Shown one piece after another: positions 53,692 to 61,484 of a stretch of DNA of 64,000 bases. Source of the DNA: Microcoleus sp. FACHB-831. Lineage in GTDB: Bacteria > Cyanobacteriota > Cyanobacteriia > Cyanobacteriales > FACHB-T130. Each line of letters opens with the position of its first letter. The first letter of the stretch is position 1. Under the pieces are notes generated by a model, which was not told where the DNA came from, did no database searches, and worked only from the letters and a program-made list of their open reading frames with translations. The DNA is taken from contig NZ_JACJON010000067.1 in the NCBI RefSeq assembly GCF_014695585.1, forward strand, positions 310,001-374,000. Direction: 5' to 3'. A program made the translations under genes and the position numbers.

Positions 53692-54246
53692 ATGTTCCGT
53701 CGTACCTTCCTCAACATTTTATTTGCCAGTTGCCTTGCTCTAGTGGCTTGGTTTAACTTGTCACCTGCGGCGTCTGCACTCGGCGGGAAACTCCCCTCTG
53801 TCAATCAACCCGCACCAGAATTCACGCTACCAACGAACACAGGCGATCGCGCAATTTCCCTCTCCGATTACAAGGGTAAGTGGGTGGTTCTCTACTTCTA
53901 CCCCAAAGACTTCACCTCTGGTTGCACGCTGGAAGCTCGTCGGTTTCAGCAAGATTTGCCAAAATACCGTAGCAAGAATACTCAAATTATCGGTGTCAGT
54001 GCTGATTCTGTTGATTCCCATGCTAAGTTCTGCGATTCCGAAGGTTTGAAATTTCCCTTGTTAGCTGATGTTGATGGCAAAGTCAGTAAAGCCTACGGTT
54101 CGTGGATTGGCTATGTCTCTATGCGTCATACCTTTATTGTTGACCCGAAGGGTATTCTGCGCGAGACCTATACAGGGGTAAATCCCTCAATTCACAGTGC
54201 TGAGGTGCTGGCTCGTCTCAATGAATTGCAATCCGCTGCATCTTAA
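53692..54246 (+). CDS. exported peroxiredoxin, PrxQ/BCP type
   Basis: 184 residues. A signal or transit segment (MFRRTFLNILFASCLALVAWFNLSPAASA) precedes the AhpC/TSA fold: PAPEFTLPTNTGDRAISLSDYKGKWVVLYFYPKDFTSGCTLEARRFQQ. The peroxidatic Cys is the C of SGCT. The usual PrxQ resolving Cys five residues later is absent (GCTLEARR); a second Cys lies further on (HAKFCDSEG). It reduces hydroperoxides, probably in the thylakoid lumen or periplasm. Confidence 0.9.
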   Translation: MFRRTFLNILFASCLALVAWFNLSPAASALGGKLPSVNQPAPEFTLPTNTGDRAISLSDYKGKWVVLYFYPKDFTSGCTLEARRFQQDLPKYRSKNTQIIGVSADSVDSHAKFCDSEGLKFPLLADVDGKVSKAYGSWIGYVSMRHTFIVDPKGILRETYTGVNPSIHSAEVLARLNELQSAAS

Positions 54247-54282
54247 GTATTTAGTAGTTGTTAAATACCTAAAATAAAGAAA

Positions 54283-54306
54283 CCCTTTTTCTTCTGGGAA
54301 AAAGGG
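54283..54306. terminator. hairpin after the peroxiredoxin gene
   Basis: CCCTTTTTC (54283-54291) pairs with GAAAAAGGG (54298-54306), with T-rich flanks on both strands. It may serve both the peroxiredoxin gene and the convergent small-protein gene. Confidence 0.65.
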
Positions 54307-54462
54307 CTTCTCTATTTCTATTACTAGAGACAGTTATGCAGCACAAATGCGAAGCGAATACAGAAATACTGGCGAACATCATGCCCACCAGTACTCTAGA
54401 AATTATGCTTTAGCAATCAACCATCAACGTAAGTAGCGACACCATTCAAGCGCCATTGTTAC

Positions 54463-54747
54463 TTAGCGGCGAGTTCCGCCGGAGGTCATTACATCGTCGC
54501 GGGATGACACGCGGTCGTTACCTTTCTTCTTAGCCAAACCAGCCAGACCAGCCAAACCGAGCAAACCTAACCAACCCAAATTAAAGTCATTATCCCGTGT
54601 GTTATTAACATCTTCCCTGGTAGTATCATAAGTACCAGTATTAGAATTATTGGTTTGAGCAACGGCTGGGTTAGTCAAAGATGCAATCGACAAACTAGCA
54701 GCAAGAACGCCAGCTCCAACAAATTTGTACACGTTTGAAGTTTTCAT
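54463..54747 (-). CDS. WGxxGxxG-type small exported protein (paralogue 1)
   Basis: 94 residues: a signal segment (MKTSNVYKFVGAGVLAASLSIASL), an Asn/Thr-rich spacer, then NLGWLGLLGLAGLAGLAKKK, the WGxxGxxG hydrophobic anchor with a basic stop, and a polar tail. AGAGGA lies 8 bases before the ATG. The neighbouring minus-strand gene is a close paralogue with a similar leader. The family is of unknown function; the Gly-rich anchor resembles sorting tags. Confidence 0.8.
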   Translation of the reverse strand: MKTSNVYKFVGAGVLAASLSIASLTNPAVAQTNNSNTGTYDTTREDVNNTRDNDFNLGWLGLLGLAGLAGLAKKKGNDRVSSRDDVMTSGGTRR

Positions 54748-55269
54748 TATTAAAATCCTCTTTTCTATATTTATAATCTATCAAGTTTAAATAAAATATA
54801 AATCAACCTCTAGCTATAAAACTAGCGCTCTATATGTTCTCTCTAGAGGGGTATAAACAGCAATTTTACGACTTTAATTTCTAACGCTTTAGCAGGAGTG
54901 GTCAGTGGTAAGCGAGTAAAAAGTTACAAGCGCCCCCAATCCTACCAGGGCTTTGCTTCCCAGGATATTGGGGTAAGACAGGCTGTTATGCCAAATAAAC
55001 AAAAGCTATGCACTTTATGACTGTTTTGCCAGTACTTAGAGATAATTAAATGTGGCACAGCTTAATACGAAGGTGGTACTGGGCTATTAATCCCTGAAAA
55101 ACCCTAAATTATCCATTATTAATTTTTAGCCTTCGCTTAATATAACAATTTTGAATTCAGTAGAATCTATCTTTAAAGGCGCATTTGCGGCTTTACTCAA
55201 ACCTAGAAGTTCGAGTTATAAGTGCTATAAATTTTATCCACGTAGATTTAATAGGCCATAAAAAGCCAT
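54748..55269. other. intergenic region between the two WGxxGxxG genes
   Basis: No gene is supported here. The part next to 54748-54850 resembles the leader of the paralogue at about 55720-55810 (AAATC-ACCT-TAGCT words and a CTCTCTAGAGG/CTCCTGGAGAGG block), which implies a shared 5' region. The rest is AT-rich without recognised elements. Confidence 0.5.
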
Positions 55270-55297
55270 AAAAAAAGGTGGACATTAATAGTCCACC
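55270..55297 (-). terminator. terminator of WGxxGxxG paralogue 2
   Basis: GGTGGAC (55277-55283) and GTCCACC (55291-55297) form a 7-bp stem. On the minus strand it is followed by a run of T (complement of 55270-55276). Confidence 0.85.
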
Positions 55298-55367
55298 AGC
55301 AACCTAGAAGTTTTTCTTAAAAACCCAACATTGAAATTAATTTCCCACTAGGAAAATCTAATTTGGT

Positions 55368-55700
55368 CTACCGCCGATAGGTAGAGGAAGATGCTTCATC
55401 GGGTTCGCGGTAACGGGTAGGCTCTTCGTTTTTCTTACCAGCCAAACCAGCCAAACCAGCAAGACCCAACAAGCCTAACCATCCCCAATCGAATCCGTTA
55501 TCGCGGTTGTCGGTTGCAGTATTAACGCCTTGGCCAGTTGTTGTATCAGTTGTCCCAGTTGTTCCAGTTGTTGTAGTGGTATTGGAACTATCGGTACCAG
55601 GGGTGCTTTGAGCGGAAGCAGGTTGTGTTAAAGCGGCCATCGACAAACTAGCTGCAAGAACGCTAGCACCAGCAAATTTGGACAGGTTGGAAAATTTCAT
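55368..55700 (-). CDS. WGxxGxxG-type small exported protein (paralogue 2)
   Basis: 110 residues from ATG 55700, which follows AGGAG by 8 bases; an earlier ATG at 55721 would lie before that site. The signal MKFSNLSKFAGASVLAASLSMAALTQPASA is close to paralogue 1. A Thr-rich linker (TTTTTGTTGTTDTTTGQ) leads to DWGWLGLLGLAGLAGLAGKKNEE and a tail. The two proteins surely share ancestry. Function unknown. Confidence 0.82.
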   Translation of the reverse strand: MKFSNLSKFAGASVLAASLSMAALTQPASAQSTPGTDSSNTTTTTGTTGTTDTTTGQGVNTATDNRDNGFDWGWLGLLGLAGLAGLAGKKNEEPTRYREPDEASSSTYRR

Positions 55701-55868
55701 TTTTAAATCTCCTCTTTTCATGTTCTTAATGTATCAATTTCCAACACTATCCAAATCCACCTATAGCTGGAAACTAAACATCATCTCAGTTCTCCTGGAG
55801 AGGTAGAAAAACCTGCTGGTAAGTTGAGTCTATACAGCTAAAGCCATATCTATTTGGTGGCAAGCCCC

Positions 55869-56918
55869 TTATTTGTTGTCACCCAGGCGTCGCTGTAGCT
55901 GTTTGAGAGTTTGATACATTTCAGGGAGGCGTTGGTATACGGCCGCTGCTTTGAGAAAAACTTTGTGGGGAATAGCTGGAGTTCCGGTGACAATAGCTCC
56001 TGGTGCAACATCATTGTGGATGCCTGTTTTGGCAGTTGCGATCGCGCCATCTCCAATATGTGCCTGATTCGCTATCCCTACCTGTCCCGCCAATAGCACC
56101 CCATTCCCAACTTTGACTCCTCCCGCCATACCTACCTGACCCGCCAAAGCACAGTTAGCACCGACTTTACAGCCGTGACCGATATGCACTAAGTTGTCAA
56201 TTTTCGTATTGTGTGAAACCCTGGTTTCTCCAACAGAGGGACGGTCAATCGTGCTGTTGCACCCAACTTCGACGCCATCTTCTAATATGGTGTAGCCAGA
56301 CTGCTCCATTTTGAACCAGCCAGTGGGTGTGGGGACAAAACCAAAACCTTCTGCACCGATGACAGCACCGCTGTGAATAACGCAATGCGAGCCGATGCGC
56401 GATCGCTCGTGGATAGTGCAGTTAGCGTGTAATGTAGTGCGATCGCCTATTTGAACTTCTGGATAAATCACTACGTTGGGATGAATGCAAACATGGTTGC
56501 CAATCTTCACCCCCGCTTCAATTACCGCATGAGCGCCGATGTAAACTTCTTGACCAACTTCAGCCGAGGGGTGAATTACCGCCGTCGGATGGATTTGGGG
56601 GGAAGGATGGAAAGGTTTGTAGAATAGAGCGATCGCCGCAGCAAACAACAATCGCGGATCTGCTCCCGTAACCCAAGCTATACCTCGTTCTGTCGCTTGT
56701 GCCTGTAGTGCCTCATCGCGAGGCAAAATTAAAGCGCTAGCAGACGTTTTCCCCACAAAATGGGCGAATTTTCCCCCCTCAATATAGCTGAGAGTGCCGC
56801 TGCCAGCCTCATCAACCGCTGCAACCCCCGTAATTTCTGGGTCGCAGTCTGCATTCGATGTCAGGCTAGTGGAGACAGCAGCAGAGTCAAGTTTTTGGAC
56901 AATTTCGCTAAATTTCAT
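55869..56918 (-). CDS. lpxD: UDP-3-O-acylglucosamine N-acyltransferase LpxD
   Basis: 349 residues. N-terminal uridine-binding domain (ITGVAAVDEAGSGTLSYIEGGKFAHFV), then left-handed beta-helix hexapeptide repeats (IHPSAEVGQEVYIGAHAVIEAGVKIGNHVCIHPNVVIY...), with the catalytic-region His in NLVHIGHGCKVG and a C-terminal helix (FLKAAAVYQRLPEMYQTLKQLQRRL). It adds the second acyl chain in lipid A synthesis. Other lpx genes are not in this window. Confidence 0.93.
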   Translation of the reverse strand: MKFSEIVQKLDSAAVSTSLTSNADCDPEITGVAAVDEAGSGTLSYIEGGKFAHFVGKTSASALILPRDEALQAQATERGIAWVTGADPRLLFAAAIALFYKPFHPSPQIHPTAVIHPSAEVGQEVYIGAHAVIEAGVKIGNHVCIHPNVVIYPEVQIGDRTTLHANCTIHERSRIGSHCVIHSGAVIGAEGFGFVPTPTGWFKMEQSGYTILEDGVEVGCNSTIDRPSVGETRVSHNTKIDNLVHIGHGCKVGANCALAGQVGMAGGVKVGNGVLLAGQVGIANQAHIGDGAIATAKTGIHNDVAPGAIVTGTPAIPHKVFLKAAAVYQRLPEMYQTLKQLQRRLGDNK

Positions 56919-57190
56919 CGCAATCCAGGCAGGCTTTTTTTGTGTAAATCCAGACTAAGCAAGTCAAAAGTTAAAGGGCAAAAGGCAAAAGAAAGGAAAG
57001 CGCCTAGTCGGCAAATTAAATATCGAACAGCTTAGCAAGCGCTTGCGATCGCCTTCCAATGTTCAAAACTTGAACATTTAACCCCTTTCCCGATTATTTT
57101 TTCACAATCCGGACTGAGGTAGCTTCTGCGCGATCGCTACAAACTAAGCACAAAACAGAGTTAGCCTTGCCACTGCCTCGAAAATTCAAC

Positions 57191-58483
57191 TCAATTAGCC
57201 ATTGCTTGTCCGGCTAACCATGCTGTAGTCCAAGCACTTTGAAAGTTAAAACCGCCCGTTACGCCGTCAATATCCAGAATTTCGCCAGCAAAATAAAGCC
57301 CCGGACAGCACTTACTTTCCATTGTCTTGAAATCTACTTCTTTCAAATTAACGCCGCCACAGGTAACAAATTCTTCCTTAAATACTCCCTTGCCCTTAAT
57401 TTGGTATTCGCCCTGAGTGAGTTCTTGCACTAGCTGATTTAAGACTTTATTAGATAAACCCGCCCAAGTGTCTTCTGCACCAATACCAACATAGGCCGCT
57501 AAATGCTGCCATAGTCGTTTGGGAACGGGAATTGGGCAGCTAGTGGAAATTGCGCGTCGAGGCAATTGGGATCTAACAGCCTGTAGCAGCGATCGCAAGT
57601 TTTCTGGATTGTACTGGGGAAGCCAATTTATCTGCAAAGATGCTTGATATTCAGCATCGTGCAGAACTCTAGCGCTCCAAGCCGAGAGTTTGAGAATCGC
57701 TGGGCCACTTAGTCCCCAGTGCGTGATAAGTAGCGGCCCCGTTTGCTCTAGCTTGGTTTTATCCGCACTTAGCAACCGCACGCGAACATTCTCGGCGCTT
57801 ACCCCAGCCAAATCTTCTAAACGAGGATCTTTCACATTAAAAGTAAAGAGCGAGGGGACTGGCGGTTCAAGAGTGTGACCTAGATCTTTTGCCCAGCGAT
57901 ATCCGTGCGGATTACTACCAGTAGCAATAAGAATGCGATCGCACTTAATTACCTCTCCCGATTTCAAATTAATCTCAAACTCCTCTTGTTCCCCGCCTTT
58001 ATAAGTAGGGGTTAAGAGGGGATCTTCCGTGATATTGGCATCTCGACCGCCCCGAACAATTGAAACCACAGGTGCATTAGTGCGAAGCTTAACCCCAGCC
58101 TCCTTAGCGGCATAGATTAAACAATCGACAATAGTTTCTGAATTATCAGTAACCGGAAACATCCGCCCATCCGCCTCAGTTTTTAGCTGAACGCCTTGGG
58201 CGGCAAACCAGGCGACTGTATCCTTAGATTGGAACCTACTAAAAGCACCCCGCAGAGCTTTACCTCCACGAGGATAATTTGGGACTAAACCAGCAGGATC
58301 GAAGCAAGCGTTAGTGACATTACAACGCCCCCCGCCAGATATGCGAACTTTAGTCAGGAATTCGCGCCCTGCTTCTAACAAAGTAACTTGGGCGTGGGGG
58401 CTGGATTGGGCACAGGCGATCGCGCCAAAAAACCCAGCCGCCCCACCGCCAATCGCAACTACTCTTAGCGATGCCTGTGACAC
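57191..58483 (-). CDS. NAD(P)/FAD-dependent oxidoreductase, HI0933/BaiN family
   Basis: 430 residues. N-terminal FAD motif VVAIGGGAAGFFGAIACAQ, the family block RISGGGRCNVTNAC, ILIATGSNPHGYRWAKDLGHTL and C-terminal YFAGEILDIDGVTGGFNFQSAWTTAWLAGQA. The family (formerly HI0933-like) contains flavoproteins of mostly unknown substrate. It ends 15 bases upstream of the rubredoxin stop on the same strand, so the two may be transcribed together as redox partners; that is an inference. Confidence 0.88.
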   Translation of the reverse strand: MSQASLRVVAIGGGAAGFFGAIACAQSSPHAQVTLLEAGREFLTKVRISGGGRCNVTNACFDPAGLVPNYPRGGKALRGAFSRFQSKDTVAWFAAQGVQLKTEADGRMFPVTDNSETIVDCLIYAAKEAGVKLRTNAPVVSIVRGGRDANITEDPLLTPTYKGGEQEEFEINLKSGEVIKCDRILIATGSNPHGYRWAKDLGHTLEPPVPSLFTFNVKDPRLEDLAGVSAENVRVRLLSADKTKLEQTGPLLITHWGLSGPAILKLSAWSARVLHDAEYQASLQINWLPQYNPENLRSLLQAVRSQLPRRAISTSCPIPVPKRLWQHLAAYVGIGAEDTWAGLSNKVLNQLVQELTQGEYQIKGKGVFKEEFVTCGGVNLKEVDFKTMESKCCPGLYFAGEILDIDGVTGGFNFQSAWTTAWLAGQAMAN

Positions 58484-58498
58484 TGAATATTTACTTAC

Positions 58499-58663
58499 CT
58501 ACTCTTCGGATTCTTCAAAATCTTCTTTTGTCACCCCACAAACCGGGCAAACCCAGTCTTCGGGGATGTCTTCAAACGCCGTACCGGGCGCAATATCTGA
58601 ATCTGGATCGCCTTCTGCTGGATCGTAGACGTATCCACAAATAGTGCATTTATACTTTTTCAT
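58499..58663 (-). CDS. rubredoxin
   Basis: 54 residues from ATG 58663, which follows GAGGAG. The frame is open to 58708 but the conserved start [19 protein letters not shown] is at 58663. Two CxxC iron-binding pairs: CTICG and CPVCG. It is soluble and lacks the C-terminal membrane anchor of the photosystem-linked RubA. It carries one electron at a single iron. The acidic C-terminus (EDFEESEE) is typical. Confidence 0.93.
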   Translation of the reverse strand: MKKYKCTICGYVYDPAEGDPDSDIAPGTAFEDIPEDWVCPVCGVTKEDFEESEE

Positions 58664-58760
58664 TGTAGTTCGCTCCTCATCATTTGCCTGTAATATTACA
58701 AGCCCCAACGTTGATTAAGTCAGTGTAGTATAATATACTTCACGATTAACGAGTATTAAG

Positions 58761-58955
58761 TTAATAACGCCTGGTTTTCTGAACGCCGTAAGCTAAGCCA
58801 GTGACAATAGAAAGCAGGAACAGCACCAGGTACACAGCACCAGGAAGAGAGGTGAGAACGCCGAACCCTCTGAGGAGATATATGACAATACTGAGAGTCA
58901 GTACGATACTAAACACGTAACCAAGCGTTCGGGTTTCAGAATTGGGTTGAGTCAC
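58761..58955 (-). CDS. small two-helix membrane protein, hypothetical
   Basis: 64 residues with two predicted membrane helices (LGYVFSIVLTLSIVIYLLRGFGVL and GAVYLVLFLLSIVTGLAYGV) joined by a short loop, and a basic end (QKTRRY). The ATG at 58955 follows AAAGGAAATTC. The pattern is common in cyanobacterial hypothetical proteins of this size. No function known. Confidence 0.72.
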   Translation of the reverse strand: MTQPNSETRTLGYVFSIVLTLSIVIYLLRGFGVLTSLPGAVYLVLFLLSIVTGLAYGVQKTRRY

Positions 58956-59198
58956 AAGAATTTCCTTTAAAGGGCGATCGCATCCACGTCATATAATATT
59001 GCAACCTCAGATAAATATTTTTGCGATCGGGGGCTTAGAGTGTATACCCGTGCAAGCGGATAGGTCTAATAAATATGTTGGGTTGCAACTAAAAGCAAAA
59101 TTTTAGGTCATTATGGTGGGGATTCGGGAAAATTTATTTTTTTAGCAGTAGTAAGCTGTATTGCTTCTATTGTTTATATAGGAGTGGCGTAAACCAGC

Positions 59199-59771
59199 AT
59201 GACTGGAAATATTTCCTTAACTTCAATGGATGCCGCGTCAGACTTACCGCAGAGTAAAAACCAATTTGCGGCAATATTACAAGGCGAGATTTTAGTAGAA
59301 ACGCGATCGCACTCGGCGTGGGGGGGTGCGGTGACGGCGCAAATGTACTTACCGCTAGGGCGATCGCACGTTTGGCAGCAATTGACAGACTATCCCCGTT
59401 GGGTGCAGTATTTCCCAGATGTAAGACGTTCTGAGGTACTAAACACCAAAGACGGATTAACTCAGGGTTGCAAGCGTCTGTACCAAGTTGCCGATAAATC
59501 TTTCCTATTTCTAAGCCTTCAAGTCGAAGTTTACTTGAACGTTTTGGAAGTTTCAGGGCAAAGAATCCAGTTCCTGCTGGAAAAAGGCACTTTTGCTGAC
59601 TTTACCGCCGACTTACAACTGCAAGATTGCTCTATGGGGACTTTGCTCACCTACACGGTACAGGCGACGCCACTTATTCCCGTACCTTCCGTTTTCATCG
59701 AACAAGCAATGAAATTAGAATTACCCGCCAATATGCGAACAATGCGGCGGGTTATTTGTGGGAATTGCTAA
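59199..59771 (+). CDS. SRPBCC (START-like) lipid/ligand-binding protein
   Basis: 190 residues. The polyketide-cyclase/dehydrase pattern begins at ~45: VTAQMYLPLGRSHVWQQLTDYPRWVQYFPDVRRSEVL, with a hydrophobic pocket expected in the central sheet, and the C-terminal helix PVPSVFIEQAMKLELPANMRTMRRVI. No signal peptide. Ligand unknown. The ATG follows GGAGTGGCG. Related cyanobacterial proteins are widespread. Confidence 0.85.
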   Translation: MTGNISLTSMDAASDLPQSKNQFAAILQGEILVETRSHSAWGGAVTAQMYLPLGRSHVWQQLTDYPRWVQYFPDVRRSEVLNTKDGLTQGCKRLYQVADKSFLFLSLQVEVYLNVLEVSGQRIQFLLEKGTFADFTADLQLQDCSMGTLLTYTVQATPLIPVPSVFIEQAMKLELPANMRTMRRVICGNC

Positions 59772-59832
59772 CTACTGATGATTCATTGTTCATTATTAGA
59801 TGGGATAAACATTAATACTGAACAATGAACCA

Positions 59833-60126
59833 TTAGGTATTATTAATTTCCAATTCCAAGTCTTCCTTTATAATCCTTAGTATTCGTTCGAGATAAACTT
59901 GCCGCCACTGCTCTCGCTCGTTTAGCACTTGTTCATCCGGCTTGTACGTCTCAATCTCCTCCAGAGAAATTAGACTTTTTGACGAGGCCAAACGTTCAAT
60001 AGTATCGAGACGTTCCCGCAGAACCGATACTTCTCCCGCTAGCGCCAGCACCATCGCCAGTAACTTGTCGGTTTCTGGATTGTCAAAGTAAACAGGACGT
60101 TTTCCCTTAGCCTTTTTTGTCGTCAC
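59833..60126 (-). CDS. small helical hypothetical protein
   Basis: 97 residues from GTG 60126, preceded by GGGGGAAG; an ATG at 60189 would add 21 residues without resemblance. The sequence (VTTKKAKGKRPVYFDNPETDKLLAMVLALAGEVSVLRERLDTIERL) suggests a basic head, a helical core and a coiled coil, and ends ERILRIIKEDLELEIN. It follows the methyltransferase gene by 96 bases on the same strand, probably in one transcript. No known family. Confidence 0.6.
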   Translation of the reverse strand: MTTKKAKGKRPVYFDNPETDKLLAMVLALAGEVSVLRERLDTIERLASSKSLISLEEIETYKPDEQVLNEREQWRQVYLERILRIIKEDLELEINNT

Positions 60127-60222
60127 AAATGCTTCCCCCGCGCGATTTTGGATGAGGAAATTACTGCCGATAAATAGATAAATGGGCAATAATTGCTAAG
60201 TTTAAGCTAAAACAAAAGGAAA

Positions 60223-61365
60223 TCATTTACTTGCAACTAACACAGACCAATTGCCCCGGCTGCCAAAACCGCCACTTTGCCCGCTATTTTTCCAAGCCCC
60301 ATTAGCGGCAACAGTAGGAATAATTTTATCTGGCTCAAAACCAGCCTTAATTGTCATTTCAACTAAATCTAAATCGCGCATAGCACTCCACCAAGGTTCG
60401 TTATTGTTTTGAGTTTCCCAATCAAACATGAACGCACTGTAGGCATCCATATTGTTATATTGGGGAGCCTCTGCATGAACCATCAACCCGCCGGGAACTA
60501 GCAGGCGGTGACATTCGCGAAGGATGTTAGCGATCGCGCCTGGTGAAGCTTCGTGCAACAAAATATGAGAGACAATTAAATCGAACGACTCATCTGGGAA
60601 GTTTGTATGCTCCGCATTCTGCTGGGAAAAGTGTACCCGCTTCTGCAAAGCTTCAGCCCTAGCATGGGCGTAACGCAGCATCGGGGAAGCTACATCAATA
60701 GCATAAACTTCCGCATCGGGGTAAGCATCCACGTAAGGGAGAGTGCTGTGACCGACGGAACACCCCATATCAAGAATTTTGGCGGGACGGAAGTTGGGAT
60801 GCTGCGGCTGTAAGTAGTTGCGAACCACTGACTGACCCATATCGTCGTTAAGTGGCCCCAAGCGACCCATGACATAAACATAAACACCGCGATCGTAGAT
60901 TGCTCCAGCAGCAACATCATCTTGTATATATTCGCTGTGGTAGCCACCAGGCATACAGTGGATATCTACTGCGGTGTGGTAAGCAGGTATTTTTAAATCC
61001 GGGTTGAGGGTTAAAGAACCGCAGGCGCTAGCCTTATCTTGTGCTTGCTCAATTAAATCGTTAATTTGCCGTTCAACACTAATATTGACAGCATCCCACA
61101 ACATCTCTTGAGTAGTACGCCGCAACGCACCCCACATTCGATAAGACGGTTCGTGCTGCATCAAACGACGAACTTCATAACGATCTTTGGGAGGGCGTTG
61201 ATTTTCTTGCTCAAATCGGGGTTTAAGCTGCTTTTCGTAAAGCTCTTTATTCCCTGGAGAAATCTGACTACCAATGTAGCCTTTCAAGCTATTTACAAAA
61301 TTTTGACGTGCTAACTCATCGTGGGTAGCTTCAGGCAGCATGCGGTGTTGGAATTGCTCGTCCAT
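60223..61365 (-). CDS. SAM-dependent methyltransferase, class I
   Basis: 380 residues. The C-terminal half is a Rossmann methyltransferase: KILDMGCSVGHSTLPYVDAYPDAEVYAIDVASPML (motif I), then FPDESFDLIVSHILLHEASPGAIANILRECHRLLVPGGLMVHAEAP. The N-terminal ~180 residues (DEQFQHRMLPEATHDELARQNFVNSLKGYI) are a separate helical region typical of one cyanobacterial subgroup. Substrate unknown. Likely co-transcribed with the small gene downstream. Confidence 0.85.
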   Translation of the reverse strand: MDEQFQHRMLPEATHDELARQNFVNSLKGYIGSQISPGNKELYEKQLKPRFEQENQRPPKDRYEVRRLMQHEPSYRMWGALRRTTQEMLWDAVNISVERQINDLIEQAQDKASACGSLTLNPDLKIPAYHTAVDIHCMPGGYHSEYIQDDVAAGAIYDRGVYVYVMGRLGPLNDDMGQSVVRNYLQPQHPNFRPAKILDMGCSVGHSTLPYVDAYPDAEVYAIDVASPMLRYAHARAEALQKRVHFSQQNAEHTNFPDESFDLIVSHILLHEASPGAIANILRECHRLLVPGGLMVHAEAPQYNNMDAYSAFMFDWETQNNNEPWWSAMRDLDLVEMTIKAGFEPDKIIPTVAANGAWKNSGQSGGFGSRGNWSVLVASK

Positions 61366-61437
61366 AACCTTATCTTTTTATCCATTAGTTACAAATTTAG
61401 CAAGCTGCTTTCCGGTATTAGGCTTTTGTTGCAAATT

Positions 61438-61475
61438 AAGTAGGGTGCGTTAGTAAAAATTAACGCACCCTACTT
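61438..61475. repeat. AAGTAGGGTGCGTTA palindrome
   Basis: The arms 61438-61452 and 61461-61475 are complementary over 15 bp with an 8-base loop. It lies between the clpB stop and the methyltransferase start. Relatives of the AGGGTG word occur at 53559 and near 3635; it may act as the clpB terminator. Confidence 0.65.
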
Positions 61476-61484
61476 GATTTGAAC

